The notes: generated from the letters alone by a model not told the origin. 64,000 bases of DNA from Pseudomonas fluorescens (GCF_001307275.1 NZ_CP012831.1:2844501-2908500), one strand, 5' to 3'. Shown: positions 20,286-28,834, counted from the stretch's first letter. A program made the numbers and translations.

Positions 20286-20433
20286 GCAGCGCTCTTTTCT
20301 AGGGGCCCGGTTCCTTCACTGTAGGTGTAGCCGGTAAGACCCTTAAAGAAACGCGGCGCCTGGCGCCAAATGACTGAGAGATTAAGCGGCCAACCCATGC
20401 CGGGTTGGGCATGTGGTTTTAGAGGGCTGAGGC

Positions 20434-20667
20434 ATGTCGAGAGTCTGTCAAGTTACCGGTAAGGGTCCGGTGACTGGGAATAACATTTCCCACGCAAACA
20501 ACAAAACCCGTCGTCGTTTCCTGCCGAACCTGCAGCATCACCGCTTCTGGGTTGAAGAAGAGAAACGTTTTGTGCGTCTGCGCGTATCTGCCAAGGGCAT
20601 GCGTATCATCGACAAGCGTGGCATCAGTGTCGTGCTGGCCGAACTTCGTCGCGATGGCAAGGTTTAA
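20434..20667 (+). CDS. rpmB: 50S ribosomal protein L28
   Basis: Predicted 77-residue ribosomal protein of the large subunit. It begins [17 protein letters not shown] and contains [11 protein letters not shown], both standard for L28. There is only one cysteine, so it is the zinc-independent form. It is followed 11 bases later by rpmG, the usual rpmB-rpmG operon. The leader has two GC-rich hairpin-forming segments that might serve in control. Confidence 0.97.
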   Translation: MSRVCQVTGKGPVTGNNISHANNKTRRRFLPNLQHHRFWVEEEKRFVRLRVSAKGMRIIDKRGISVVLAELRRDGKV

Positions 20668-20678
20668 GGGAGCTAATC

Positions 20679-20834
20679 ATGCGTGAATTGATTCGTTTGA
20701 TCTCGAGCGCCGGTACTGGTCACTTCTACACTACCGACAAGAACAAGCGTACTACCCCGGACAAAATCGAGATCAAGAAATATGATCCGGTTGTTCGCAA
20801 GCACGTGATCTACAAGGAAGGCAAAATCAAGTAA
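20679..20834 (+). CDS. rpmG: 50S ribosomal protein L33
   Basis: Predicted 51-residue large-subunit protein, beginning [19 protein letters not shown] and ending with VIYKEGKIK. It has no cysteines, so it is the zinc-independent form. AAGGGAG is just upstream of the start. It is the second gene of the rpmB-rpmG operon and is closed by a terminator 19 bases after the stop. Confidence 0.97.
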   Translation: MRELIRLISSAGTGHFYTTDKNKRTTPDKIEIKKYDPVVRKHVIYKEGKIK

Positions 20835-20853
20835 TTGATTTTTCCCTCTTACG

Positions 20854-20888
20854 AAAAAGGCCCGTATCGCGAGATACGGGCCTTTTTT
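20854..20888. terminator. Bidirectional terminator after rpmG
   Basis: GGCCCGTATC pairs with GATACGGGCC around GCGA, between five A and six T residues. It lies between convergent rpmG and the I78-like gene. Confidence 0.92.
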
Positions 20889-20922
20889 GTTGCTCAGGTT
20901 TCGTGGTCAGCAACGAGAGGGA

Positions 20923-21141
20923 TCAACCGCAGTGGATGCTGACAATGATCCTGTTGGCATCGGTGTGCAGGTTGATGCGTCGCGGACGCAGGTCCCAGCT
21001 CGAAGGATACTTCGGCCCCGTAGCGCGTACGGGAGCCCCATTGGCCAAGGCGCGAACCTCTTCAAGCAGCTCGGGGGTGCATTTTTGGCCGATGGTGTAT
21101 TGGGCGATGGTCAGGTCGCATTGATCGGGTAAGACGGGCAT
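20923..21141 (-). CDS. I78 family peptidase inhibitor-like protein (first copy)
   Basis: Predicted 72-residue protein resembling the I78 (fungal elastase inhibitor AFLEI-like) family. The pattern includes a cysteine near the start (DQCDLTIAQYTIGQKC), a central RATGPK, and the hallmark ending RRINLHTDANRIIVSIHCG, in which an Arg-Ile-Asn-Leu strand is followed by Asp and a final Cys-Gly. The ATG at 21141 has AGGAG seven bases upstream. No signal peptide is seen, so it would be cytoplasmic unless exported otherwise. Inhibitor activity is inferred from the family only. A second, diverged copy lies 232 bases upstream on the same strand. Confidence 0.78.
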   Translation of the reverse strand: MPVLPDQCDLTIAQYTIGQKCTPELLEEVRALANGAPVRATGPKYPSSWDLRPRRINLHTDANRIIVSIHCG

Positions 21142-21310
21142 GTTTGCCTCCTTGCAAATAGTTATGGGGTCGGGGCGCTCACTTGTCGGGTTGACCGCAC
21201 GTCCTGTGCGTTGTCGTTGCGACAATAAAGTGCGTGACGCCCGTGAGCAGTCTTATCTGTGGTGGGAGACATTGGCCAGCGATAGAGTGTCAGCTTCTTT
21301 TTCGGTGGCT

Positions 21311-21348
21311 AAAAAAGGGCCCGTATCGTGAGATACGGGCCCTTTTTT
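21311..21348 (-). terminator. Terminator between the two I78-like genes
   Basis: GGGCCCGTATC pairs with GATACGGGCCC around GTGA, with six A and six T residues on either side. It follows the second I78-like gene by 25 bases, so the two genes are probably transcribed separately. Confidence 0.88.
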
Positions 21349-21373
21349 GTTACTTGTTCGATGTGTCTTGTTT

Positions 21374-21577
21374 TCAGCCGAAGCGGAACGATTCAATGGT
21401 CCCACAAGCATTGGCGACGACGCGAATTCGATTGGGATCCCATTCCCTGGAAGCCCCTTCATTAGGGCCTACGACGTGTGCACGCCCGGTCAGCTCGCTG
21501 ATGTAAGCCTTCAGGGAGGATACATAAGAGCTGCCAATCAGGTAGCGGAGCTTGTGTTGGACCTCGTCATTGGTCAT
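21374..21577 (-). CDS. I78-like small protein (second copy)
   Basis: Predicted 67-residue protein related in pattern to the I78 gene downstream. It has LRYLIGSSYVSSLKAYISEL, then HVVGPNEGA, and the RIRVVANACGTIESFRFG ending, which matches the family's Arg-Ile-x-Val strand and final Gly. It lacks the paired cysteines of the first copy. Two in-frame ATGs exist: 21577 has AAGGA nine bases upstream, and 21583 has it only three bases away, so 21577 is chosen. No signal peptide is seen. The role is unknown beyond family resemblance. Confidence 0.7.
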   Translation of the reverse strand: MTNDEVQHKLRYLIGSSYVSSLKAYISELTGRAHVVGPNEGASREWDPNRIRVVANACGTIESFRFG

Positions 21578-21662
21578 GGTCATTAATCCTTTGAGTAAGA
21601 AGTGATGTCCGGATGGACAACTCGATCTTCTTCCTCGGCGCCACACGCTGTGCGGTACATAT

Positions 21663-22025
21663 TTATAGCTTTGCTTCAAACACCACGTAGATCTTGCGGC
21701 ATGGCTCGAGCACTTCCCAGGTGCCCTTGAATCCGGCCGGGATCACGAAGCGGTCGCCGGCCCGCAGGGTCTTGGCGTTGCCATCGTTGTCCCGCAGCAC
21801 CGAGACGCCCTGGACGATCTCGCAGTATTCATGTTCGGTGTAATTGACCGTCCACTGGCCGACGGCGCCTTCCCATACGCCAGCGTTCATTTGCCCACAA
21901 GGGCTGCTGTAGTGGTTGAACACGGTTTGCTCGGGATCGCCCTTGAACACCTTGGCCGGGTCCGGGCGATAACGTTCGGCGGTGGTATTGGCCTGGCTGA
22001 AGTCGACGATGTCCTGAATGCTCAT
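21663..22025 (-). CDS. Cupin domain-containing protein
   Basis: Predicted 120-residue single-domain cupin (DUF861/EutQ-like type). The two cupin motifs are spread over WTVNYTEHEYCEIVQGVSVL and the GDRFVIPAGFKGTWEV block. The ending EPCRKIYVVFEAKL is typical of these proteins. The ATG at 22025 fits family length; a longer frame to 22103 adds an atypical N-terminus. It is divergent from kauB, so it may take part in or respond to polyamine catabolism. The substrate is unknown. Confidence 0.85.
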   Translation of the reverse strand: MSIQDIVDFSQANTTAERYRPDPAKVFKGDPEQTVFNHYSSPCGQMNAGVWEGAVGQWTVNYTEHEYCEIVQGVSVLRDNDGNAKTLRAGDRFVIPAGFKGTWEVLEPCRKIYVVFEAKL

Positions 22026-22108
22026 GCGGGTGATCCCCAGTGATCGCTTGGAAGGCCTCGAGTCTATGTTTATTAAAACGAACATCGCAAGGTCGTTTGC
22101 CACTGTTG

Positions 22109-22127
22109 TGTCAAATATATTGAAACA
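22109..22127. promoter_or_regulatory. Possible PuuR/PauR-type operator upstream of kauB
   Basis: TGTCAAATATATTGAAACA resembles the E. coli PuuR site AAAATATAATGAACA with one extra base. It is the only AT-rich patch in the cupin-kauB interval and lies 132 bases before kauB. A PauR-like regulator is encoded at 34375. The functional link is inferred. Confidence 0.3.
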
Positions 22128-22259
22128 TGACCGGCCGCTGGTTTAGGGTGGCGGGTGCCCTATGCCGAAAACAGCGCCGAAAACAGGCTGGCCGGGCAGA
22201 ATTCTTTTGAGCGCTGCGCATTGCGCGGCGTTCGTACTCAATAAGAGGAGGACACACGC

Positions 22260-23753
22260 ATGACCACCCTGACTCGTACCGATTGGGAACAACGCGCCCG
22301 CGACCTGAAGATCGAAGGCCGCGCCTTCATCAACGGTGAGTACACCGATGCGGTGTCCGGCGAAACGTTCGATTGCCTCAGCCCGGTCGATGGCCGCCTG
22401 TTGGGCAAGATCGCCAGCTGCGACGTGGCCGACGCCCAGCGTGCTGTCGAAAATGCCCGCGCCACCTTCAACTCCGGCGTCTGGTCGCGCCTGGCGCCAA
22501 GCAAGCGCAAAACCACCATGATCCGTTTCGCCGGCTTGCTCAAGCAGCATGCTGAAGAGCTGGCCCTGCTGGAAACCCTGGACATGGGCAAGCCGATCAG
22601 CGATTCGCTGAACATCGACGTGCCCGGCGCGGCCCAGGCGTTGAGCTGGAGCGGTGAAGCCATCGACAAGCTCTACGACGAAGTGGCGGCCACCCCGCAC
22701 GATCAACTGGGCCTGGTGACCCGTGAGCCGGTGGGTGTCGTGGGGGCTATCGTGCCCTGGAACTTCCCGTTGATGATGGCCTGCTGGAAGCTCGGCCCGG
22801 CGCTGTCCACCGGTAACTCGGTGGTGCTCAAGCCGTCGGAAAAATCCCCGCTGACCGCCATCCGTATCGCTGCGCTGGCGATCGAGGCCGGCATTCCGAA
22901 AGGCGTGCTGAACGTGTTGCCAGGCTACGGCCACACCGTTGGCAAGGCCCTGGCCCTGCATATGGACGTCGATACGCTGGTGTTCACCGGCTCCACCAAG
23001 ATCGCCAAGCAACTGATGATCTATTCCGGCGAATCCAACATGAAGCGCATCTGGCTGGAAGCCGGCGGCAAGAGCCCGAACATCGTGTTCGCCGATGCCC
23101 CGGACCTGCAAGCCGCCGCCGAATCCGCTGCCAGCGCCATCGCCTTCAACCAGGGCGAAGTCTGCACCGCCGGCTCGCGACTGTTGGTGGAGCGCTCCAT
23201 CAAGGACACGTTCCTGCCGCTGGTGATCGAAGCCCTCAAGGGTTGGAAGCCGGGCAATCCCCTGGACCCGGCCACCAACGTCGGTGCCCTGGTCGATACC
23301 CAGCAGATGAACACCGTGCTGTCCTACATCGAGGCGGGCCATAGCGACGGCGCCAAACTGGTGGCCGGTGGTAAGCGCATCCTTGAGGAAACCGGCGGCA
23401 CTTACGTCGAGCCGACGATTTTCGACGGCGTGAGCAACGCCATGAAAATTGCCCAGGAAGAGATTTTCGGCCCGGTGTTGTCGGTCATCGCCTTCGACAC
23501 CGCCGAGCAGGCCATCGAGATCGCCAACGACACGCCATATGGCCTGGCCGCAGCGGTATGGACCAAGGATATCTCCAAGGCTCACCTGACCGCCAAGGCC
23601 CTGCGTGCCGGCAGCGTATGGGTCAACCAGTACGACGGCGGCGACATGACCGCACCGTTCGGTGGTTTCAAGCAGTCGGGCAACGGTCGCGACAAGTCGC
23701 TGCATGCATTCGACAAATACACCGAACTGAAGTCGACCTGGATCAAGCTTTGA
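22260..23753 (+). CDS. kauB: 4-guanidinobutyraldehyde/aminobutyraldehyde dehydrogenase
   Basis: Predicted 497-residue NAD(P)-dependent aldehyde dehydrogenase of the KauB/PuuC group, which oxidises aldehydes from arginine and polyamine breakdown. The cofactor segment VPWNFPLMMACWKLGPAL is near 163-180, the catalytic Glu is in LEAGGKSP near 264-271, and the catalytic Cys is in NQGEVCTAGSRLL near 299-311. Length matches PuuC (495). A strong AAGAGGAGG lies upstream of the ATG. The nearby PauB-like oxidase and PauR-like regulator support a polyamine role. A short GC hairpin follows the gene. Confidence 0.92.
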   Translation: MTTLTRTDWEQRARDLKIEGRAFINGEYTDAVSGETFDCLSPVDGRLLGKIASCDVADAQRAVENARATFNSGVWSRLAPSKRKTTMIRFAGLLKQHAEELALLETLDMGKPISDSLNIDVPGAAQALSWSGEAIDKLYDEVAATPHDQLGLVTREPVGVVGAIVPWNFPLMMACWKLGPALSTGNSVVLKPSEKSPLTAIRIAALAIEAGIPKGVLNVLPGYGHTVGKALALHMDVDTLVFTGSTKIAKQLMIYSGESNMKRIWLEAGGKSPNIVFADAPDLQAAAESAASAIAFNQGEVCTAGSRLLVERSIKDTFLPLVIEALKGWKPGNPLDPATNVGALVDTQQMNTVLSYIEAGHSDGAKLVAGGKRILEETGGTYVEPTIFDGVSNAMKIAQEEIFGPVLSVIAFDTAEQAIEIANDTPYGLAAAVWTKDISKAHLTAKALRAGSVWVNQYDGGDMTAPFGGFKQSGNGRDKSLHAFDKYTELKSTWIKL

Positions 23754-23762
23754 CAGTGACGG

Positions 23763-23781
23763 CCCCGGATCTTGTCCGGGG
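23763..23781 (+). terminator. Possible terminator after kauB
   Basis: CCCCGGA pairs with TCCGGGG around five bases, ten bases after the stop codon, but no T run follows. Confidence 0.35.
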
Positions 23782-23804
23782 TCTCATGCAGCGCTGATTC
23801 CCTC

Positions 23805-23894
23805 TGTGGGAGCGAGCTTGCTCGCGATAGCGGTACGACAGTCGACGACTTTGTTGAATGTTACGCCGCCATCGCGAGCAAGCTCGCTCCCACA
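23805..23894. repeat. REP doublet, first of a duplicated pair
   Basis: Two inverted REP copies flank about 40 bases. The interior (GGTACGACAGTCGACGAC followed by TTGTTGAATGTT) is almost identical to that of the next doublet, so the two arose by local duplication. Confidence 0.92.
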
Positions 23895-23938
23895 TTGGTC
23901 GGGGATGAGCGGAAGATTGGCGGTCAACACACATCCCC

Positions 23939-24028
23939 TGTGGGAGCGAGCTTGCTCGCGATAGCGGTACGACAGTCGACGACCTTGTTGAATGTTGCGC
24001 CGCCATCGCGAGCAAGCTCGCTCCCACA
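23939..24028. repeat. REP doublet, second of a duplicated pair
   Basis: This copy is 134 bases downstream of the first, in the same orientation, with only a few differences in the interior. Confidence 0.92.
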
Positions 24029-24077
24029 GTGTTTTGGGTGATGGTTGAGATTGATAACTGTCCACAGGAGCGTGGAA

Positions 24078-25220
24078 ATGCGTTGGGCAACCTATTTCGC
24101 CGTGCTGGCGTCTGTCCTGAGCGTCGGCCTGGCCCTGGGCGTGAGCATGCCGTTGGTGTCGCTGCGCCTGGAGGGCTGGGGTTATGGTTCGTTTGCCATC
24201 GGTGTGATGGCGGCCATGCCGGCGGTGGGGGTGTTGCTCGGGGCCAAGGTGTCGAGCCGGCTGGCGGCGCGGTTCGGCACGGCGGCGTTGATGCGCCTGT
24301 GCCTGTGGGGCGGTGCGGTGTCCATCGGGTTGCTGGCGCTGCTGCCCAGCTATCCGGTCTGGTTGCTGCTGCGCCTGATGATTGGCGTGGTCCTGACCTT
24401 GGTGTTCATTCTGGGTGAGAGCTGGATCAACCAACTGGTCATTGAAAAATGGCGTGGACGGTTGGTGGCGCTGTACGGCAGCAGCTACGCCCTGAGCCAG
24501 TTGTCCGGCCCGCTGCTGCTAGGCGCGCTGGGGACCGATCATGACTACGGGTTCTGGGTGGGCGTCGGCCTGCTGTTGGTCGCACCCTTGCTGTTGCTGG
24601 GCCGTAGCGGTGCGCCGAGCAGCGAGGCCGGCAACGTTACGTTCGGCGATTTGTGGAGGTTTTGCCGTGGCTTGCCGGCGATTGCCTGGGCGGTCTCGTT
24701 GTTCGCTGCGTTCGAGGCGATGATCCTCACGTTGTTGCCGGTGTATTGCCTGCGCCAGGGTTTCACGGCCGACATTGCGCTGGCGATGGTCAGCACCGTG
24801 GTGGTCGGTGATGCCTTGCTGCAATTGCCCATCGGCGCCCTGGCCGATCGCGTGTCTCGCCGGTCGTTGTTCACCGGATGCGCGGTGGCGCTGACGTTAT
24901 CGAGCCTGGCGGTACCCCTGCTGATCGATACGTTGCTGATTTGGCCGCTATGGGTGCTGTTTGGTGCCAGCGCAGGCGGGTTGTTCACCTTGTCGCTGAT
25001 CCTGATCGGCGAGCGTTACCGCGACGATGCGCTGGTGCGGGCCAATGCCCATATCGCGCAGTTGTGGGGGATCGGCTGCCTGGTCGGCCCGCTGGTGGCG
25101 GGAGCGGGCAGCCAATGGGTCAGCGGACATGCGCTGCCGTTGTTCATGGCGGCCGGGGCGTTCGGGTTGGTGATCCTGCTGTTGCGCCAAGGGGCGTTCG
25201 GGGCAACCCAAGCGGCCTGA
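24078..25220 (+). CDS. MFS transporter
   Basis: Predicted 380-residue inner-membrane carrier with about twelve hydrophobic helices. The loop between helices 2 and 3 carries GAKVSSRLAARFG, and the second-half equivalent is GALADRVSRRSLF, the usual MFS signature. The sequence resembles the YcaD-like group, whose substrates are unknown. The ATG at 24078 follows CAGGAG by eight bases; a longer frame to 24045 overlaps the REP region. It sits between kauB and a convergent phospholipase D-like gene. Confidence 0.88.
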   Translation: MRWATYFAVLASVLSVGLALGVSMPLVSLRLEGWGYGSFAIGVMAAMPAVGVLLGAKVSSRLAARFGTAALMRLCLWGGAVSIGLLALLPSYPVWLLLRLMIGVVLTLVFILGESWINQLVIEKWRGRLVALYGSSYALSQLSGPLLLGALGTDHDYGFWVGVGLLLVAPLLLLGRSGAPSSEAGNVTFGDLWRFCRGLPAIAWAVSLFAAFEAMILTLLPVYCLRQGFTADIALAMVSTVVVGDALLQLPIGALADRVSRRSLFTGCAVALTLSSLAVPLLIDTLLIWPLWVLFGASAGGLFTLSLILIGERYRDDALVRANAHIAQLWGIGCLVGPLVAGAGSQWVSGHALPLFMAAGAFGLVILLLRQGAFGATQAA

Positions 25221-25257
25221 GCACACCCAAATCCCTTGTCACAAAAGCGGGCTGCCT

Positions 25258-26823
25258 CTAAAGCATCCGCTCCAACCCGACAGTCGTGGCGAACCAGGCA
25301 TTGAACCGGCGCCACCAACTGCCCGGTTCGCGGTCCAGGTCGTGGATCTTGCCGTTGTCTTCGGTGGTCCATACAAGCTTTCCATCTTTCAGCCTGGCCT
25401 GGTAACTCAGGGCCGGCGCCATGCCTTGCAAGGCCAGCTCGCGGACTTGGCCGGCGAGTTCCGGGCTGTCCACCAGCACGCCGACTTCGGTGTTCCACAG
25501 CACTGAGCGCGGGTCGAAATTGAACGAGCCGATGAAGGATTTCTGCTGGTCGAAGATGATCGCCTTGCTGTGCAGGCTGGAGTCCGATTCGCCGTAGGAT
25601 TTGCTGTAGAACAGATGCGGGCTGCCACCGGTGTCGCCCGGTTGTCGTCGCAGTTCGAACAGGCGCACGCCATGTTGCAGCAGGGCCTTGCGGTACGGTG
25701 CATAGCCGCCGTGCACGGCGGGCACGTCGGTGGCTTCCAGGGAGTTGGTCAGCAGGCTCACCGACACGCCGGCATCGGCGCGACTGGTCAGGTACACCAA
25801 GCCTGGCTGGCCGGGGACGAAGTAGGCGGAAATCATGATCAATTCTTTGCTGACGCCCGTCAGCTCGGGGGCCAGTTGGGTGGTCAGCAACAACTGAGGG
25901 TCCGGTTCGTCCTTGGCCAGCACTTTGCTGGGCGCGTCCCACAGCGCCTGGTTCCAGGCCCAGATCAACTGGTCGCGCCAGGTGTCCAGGCGCGGTTGGG
26001 TCTTGTAGGCGGTCAACTGCTGGTAGAGCGCGTGGTTTTCCTTGTGGGTCTGCTCCAGGGACTCTTGCAGGCGCAGGCGGCTGTTGGCCAGGTCCTTGGG
26101 CGTGGGGCGATGGGACAGGAACTGTTCGATGGGTTTGCTCAGGGCGCTGTTCCAGTACTGGTCGAAGCTGTGGCCCAATTGTTCGGCCACCGGACCGACA
26201 CTGAGCAGGTCGATGTCGGTGAAGTTCAGGTTGGGTTCGGCGTCGAAGTACTCATCGCCCAGGTTGCGACCGCCGACGATGGCCATGCTGTTGTCCGCCA
26301 GCCACAGCTTGTTGTGCATCCGGCGGTGTTGCAACGACAGGTCGAACAGGCGTCCGAGGCCGCGAGTCACGCCGGTGGCGCGTCCCAGGTGCAGCGGATT
26401 GAACAGGCGGATCTGGATCTGCGGATGGGCGGCGAGGGTGGCGATGATCTGATCCTGGCCATCGCTGGTGGTGTCGTCCAGCAGGATCCGCACGCGTACG
26501 CCCCGGTCGGCAGCCTTGAGCAGTTCATCCACCAGCATCCGCGTGCTGATGCCGTCATGGACGATGTAGTACTGCAAATCCAGGCTGCCTTGGGCATGGC
26601 GAATCAGCTCGGCCCGGGCAGTGAAGGCCTCGGTGCTGTCCGACAGCAGCCGAAAGCCCGAGCGCCCTTCATGGGCGGCGGCCTGGGCCTGGACCGAGCG
26701 GCCGAACGAGGATTCGGTGGCCGGCAGGGCCTGGGACGGCTCGCGGGTGACATCAAGACCGGCGCAGCCGCTCAGCAGTGAGCCGACTAACAGTAGCGCA
26801 GGCAGGATCGGTCTGGATCTCAC
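25258..26823 (-). CDS. Phospholipase D-like (HKD) lipoprotein
   Basis: Predicted 521-residue lipoprotein with two phospholipase D active-site motifs. The first, HNKLWLADNSMAIVGGRNLG, is near 168-187 and the second, HSKAIIFDQQKSFIGSFNF, is near 421-439. It begins with a lipoprotein signal (lipobox LLSGC). The two HKD motifs are the mark of cardiolipin synthases (ClsC-type) and related phosphotransferases, so it may act on periplasmic or membrane phospholipids. The start is GTG with GGAA eight bases upstream. It is transcribed toward the MFS gene. Confidence 0.87.
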   Translation of the reverse strand: MRSRPILPALLLVGSLLSGCAGLDVTREPSQALPATESSFGRSVQAQAAAHEGRSGFRLLSDSTEAFTARAELIRHAQGSLDLQYYIVHDGISTRMLVDELLKAADRGVRVRILLDDTTSDGQDQIIATLAAHPQIQIRLFNPLHLGRATGVTRGLGRLFDLSLQHRRMHNKLWLADNSMAIVGGRNLGDEYFDAEPNLNFTDIDLLSVGPVAEQLGHSFDQYWNSALSKPIEQFLSHRPTPKDLANSRLRLQESLEQTHKENHALYQQLTAYKTQPRLDTWRDQLIWAWNQALWDAPSKVLAKDEPDPQLLLTTQLAPELTGVSKELIMISAYFVPGQPGLVYLTSRADAGVSVSLLTNSLEATDVPAVHGGYAPYRKALLQHGVRLFELRRQPGDTGGSPHLFYSKSYGESDSSLHSKAIIFDQQKSFIGSFNFDPRSVLWNTEVGVLVDSPELAGQVRELALQGMAPALSYQARLKDGKLVWTTEDNGKIHDLDREPGSWWRRFNAWFATTVGLERML

Positions 26824-26884
26824 GTAGGATCGTTCCGCTTGTTCACGTTGATCGGCTATTGGGTGCTGCTTCCCTGGGTAAAGT

Positions 26885-28318
26885 TCAGACGACGTCGCGC
26901 TGGGTTTCGTTCAACAGCGCGATAGCGGCGGCCCCGACCTTGCGCACGGCCTCTTCGATCTGAGCCGTTGGCTTGGCAGCGTAGTTCATCCGCAAGCAGT
27001 TGCGGTACTTGCCCGATGCCGAAAAAATACTGCCGACGGCCACCTGCACGCCTTGGTCCAGCAGAGCCCGATTGAGCTTCAGCGTGTCGAAGCCGTCGAG
27101 CAATTCGATCCACAGCATGAAACTGCCCCGTGGGCGACTGGCACGGGTGCCCGCTGGAAAATAGCGGCTGACCCAGTCGATCATCACGTCGCGATTGCGC
27201 TGGTATTGCGTACGCATCCGCCGCAAATGGGGTTCGAAATGCCCGCCCTTGAGAAACTCGGCAATGGCAATCTGCGGCTGTGGCGCGGTAGAGCCGGTGC
27301 TGATGTATTTCATGTGCAGCACCCGCTCCAGATACCGGCCTGGCGCAACCCAGCCAATGCGCAGGCCAGGCGCCAGGGTCTTGGAAAACGAACTGCAGAG
27401 CAGGACGCGACCGTCTTCATCGAAGGACTTGATGGTGCGTGGGCGGGGGTATGTGTAGGCCAACTCCCCATACACATCATCTTCGATGATCGCCACGTCG
27501 AAGCGCTGTGCCAGGTTCAGCAGCGCGCGTTTATTGGCGTCGGGCATGATGTAGCCCAGCGGGTTATTGCAGCTGGGGGTCAACTGTATGGCCTTGATGG
27601 GCCATTGCTCCAGGGCCAGCTCCAGTGCATCCAGGCTGATGCCGGTGAGCGGGTCGGTGGGGATTTCCAAGGCCTTCATGCCCAGGCCCTTGAGGGTTTG
27701 CATGGCCCCGTGAAAGCTGGGTGAGTCCACTGCGACGATGTCGCCTTGTTCGCAGGTGGCGCGGATGCTGACCGACAGGGCTTCATGACAGCCGGTGGTG
27801 ACGATCAGGTCGTTGGGGCCCAGTTGGCAGCCGGAGTCCAACGACAGTCGGGCGATCTGTTCACGCAGTTCGAGGTTGCCGTAGATGTTGTCGTAATACA
27901 GGCCGGGCATGTCTTGCCGGCGGCTGATCTGCGCCAGGCTGCGCAGCAGCGGTTTCATGGTCGGCGAGTTGATGTCCGGCATGCCGCGTCCCAGTTGCAC
28001 CACATCCGGGCGCGGTACGGCGCGTATCAGCTCCAGCACCTGGTCCCACTGGGAAATATCCACGGGGCGCTGGGCCGGACGGCCTACTACCGGCAGGTCT
28101 GGCAATTCGCGGCCCACGGGTACGAAGTAACCGGACTTGGGTCTCGGCATCGCCAGCCCACTGTCCTCCAGCACCCGATAGGCCTGCTGCACCGTACTCA
28201 AGCTGACCCCATGTTCGGTGCTCAATGCCCGCACCGACGGCAGCCGGTCGCCGGGGCGGTAGAAGCCCTGTTCGATGCGGGTGCCGAGCAGTTCGGCGAG
28301 GTTCACATAGAGGGTCAT
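26885..28318 (-). CDS. MocR-type GntR/aminotransferase regulator
   Basis: Predicted 477-residue transcription factor. An N-terminal GntR winged helix (about 1-75, with RPGDRLPSVRALSTEHGVS) is joined to a fold-type I aminotransferase-like domain. The PLP lysine lies in SSFSKTLAPGLRIGWV, and the ATTGCHEAL-like and NNPLGYIMP segments are also present. MocR proteins bind PLP and often amino compounds such as GABA. The target is not known. It is divergent from the DUF1127 gene; repeated CTGTAT-type motifs lie in the shared 179-base interval. The setting suggests amine or amino-acid metabolism. Confidence 0.92.
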   Translation of the reverse strand: MTLYVNLAELLGTRIEQGFYRPGDRLPSVRALSTEHGVSLSTVQQAYRVLEDSGLAMPRPKSGYFVPVGRELPDLPVVGRPAQRPVDISQWDQVLELIRAVPRPDVVQLGRGMPDINSPTMKPLLRSLAQISRRQDMPGLYYDNIYGNLELREQIARLSLDSGCQLGPNDLIVTTGCHEALSVSIRATCEQGDIVAVDSPSFHGAMQTLKGLGMKALEIPTDPLTGISLDALELALEQWPIKAIQLTPSCNNPLGYIMPDANKRALLNLAQRFDVAIIEDDVYGELAYTYPRPRTIKSFDEDGRVLLCSSFSKTLAPGLRIGWVAPGRYLERVLHMKYISTGSTAPQPQIAIAEFLKGGHFEPHLRRMRTQYQRNRDVMIDWVSRYFPAGTRASRPRGSFMLWIELLDGFDTLKLNRALLDQGVQVAVGSIFSASGKYRNCLRMNYAAKPTAQIEEAVRKVGAAAIALLNETQRDVV

Positions 28319-28395
28319 GGTGCGCTCCCGATGAGATGGACAACTGCGACCGATACAGTTGGATTGGAAAATGACAATTCAGTGGCGGAAATACC

Positions 28396-28445
28396 GAATC
28401 TGTATGCTTATAAAAGGAATAGGTTGAATCTGTATTGCTTTTAGC
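28396..28445. promoter_or_regulatory. Direct repeats between mocR and DUF1127 genes
   Basis: GAATCTGTAT occurs at 28396-28405 and again at 28436-28445, with start points 40 bases apart. An inverted ATACAG lies at 28353-28358, and TATAAA sits between the two direct copies at 28409-28414. Direct repeats are the usual target of MocR factors. Binding is inferred. Confidence 0.5.
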
Positions 28446-28497
28446 CGTTCGCGCATCATGAAACCTCTGGCTACCCAAGTAAACAGGAGCGATCAAA

Positions 28498-28743
28498 ATG
28501 AACGGCTTGAGCGATGTGCGGCTGACGTTACACAGTCAGGAACTGGCGGCAGGGCAGGAGAAGGGGCTGCGCAGCGCGACATTGCGCAATTCGCCGTCCG
28601 GCCTGAGCCGCTGGGCCCTGTTCTGGCATCGTCTGCATACACGCAGGGCCTTGTTGGAACTTACACCCGAACAGTTGCGTGACGTCGGGCTGAGTCGGGA
28701 GCAGGCGTTGGAGGAGGGGCTCAGGCCGTTCTGGCGGCTTTGA
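28498..28743 (+). CDS. DUF1127 domain protein
   Basis: Predicted 81-residue protein with a C-terminal DUF1127 segment. It shows WHRLHTRRALLELTPEQL, then DVGLSREQALEE and the family ending RPFWRL. Members are small, basic to neutral, cytoplasmic proteins; some have been tied to RNA metabolism and phosphate or carbon uptake in alphaproteobacteria. AGGAG lies nine bases before the ATG. It is divergent from mocR and probably controlled by it. Confidence 0.82.
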   Translation: MNGLSDVRLTLHSQELAAGQEKGLRSATLRNSPSGLSRWALFWHRLHTRRALLELTPEQLRDVGLSREQALEEGLRPFWRL

Positions 28744-28765
28744 AGTGGTGCCGGCCCGGAGATGG

Positions 28766-28834
28766 CTATCGCGGGCAAGCCTTGCTCCCACAGATTGAAA
28801 TGGCCTGTGGGAGCAAGGCTTGCCCGCGATCGCG
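28766..28834. repeat. REP pair, inward orientation
   Basis: Two inverted copies of a variant core (GGGCAAGCCTTGCTCCCACA and its complement) are about 10 bases apart. The spacing and orientation differ from the standard doublets in this window. Confidence 0.82.

Noticed and set aside
23763..24060. A possible CRISPR-like array in the repeats after kauB.
   Set aside because: The repeats are two REP doublets with inverted cores; there are no short regular repeats with unique spacers and no cas genes.
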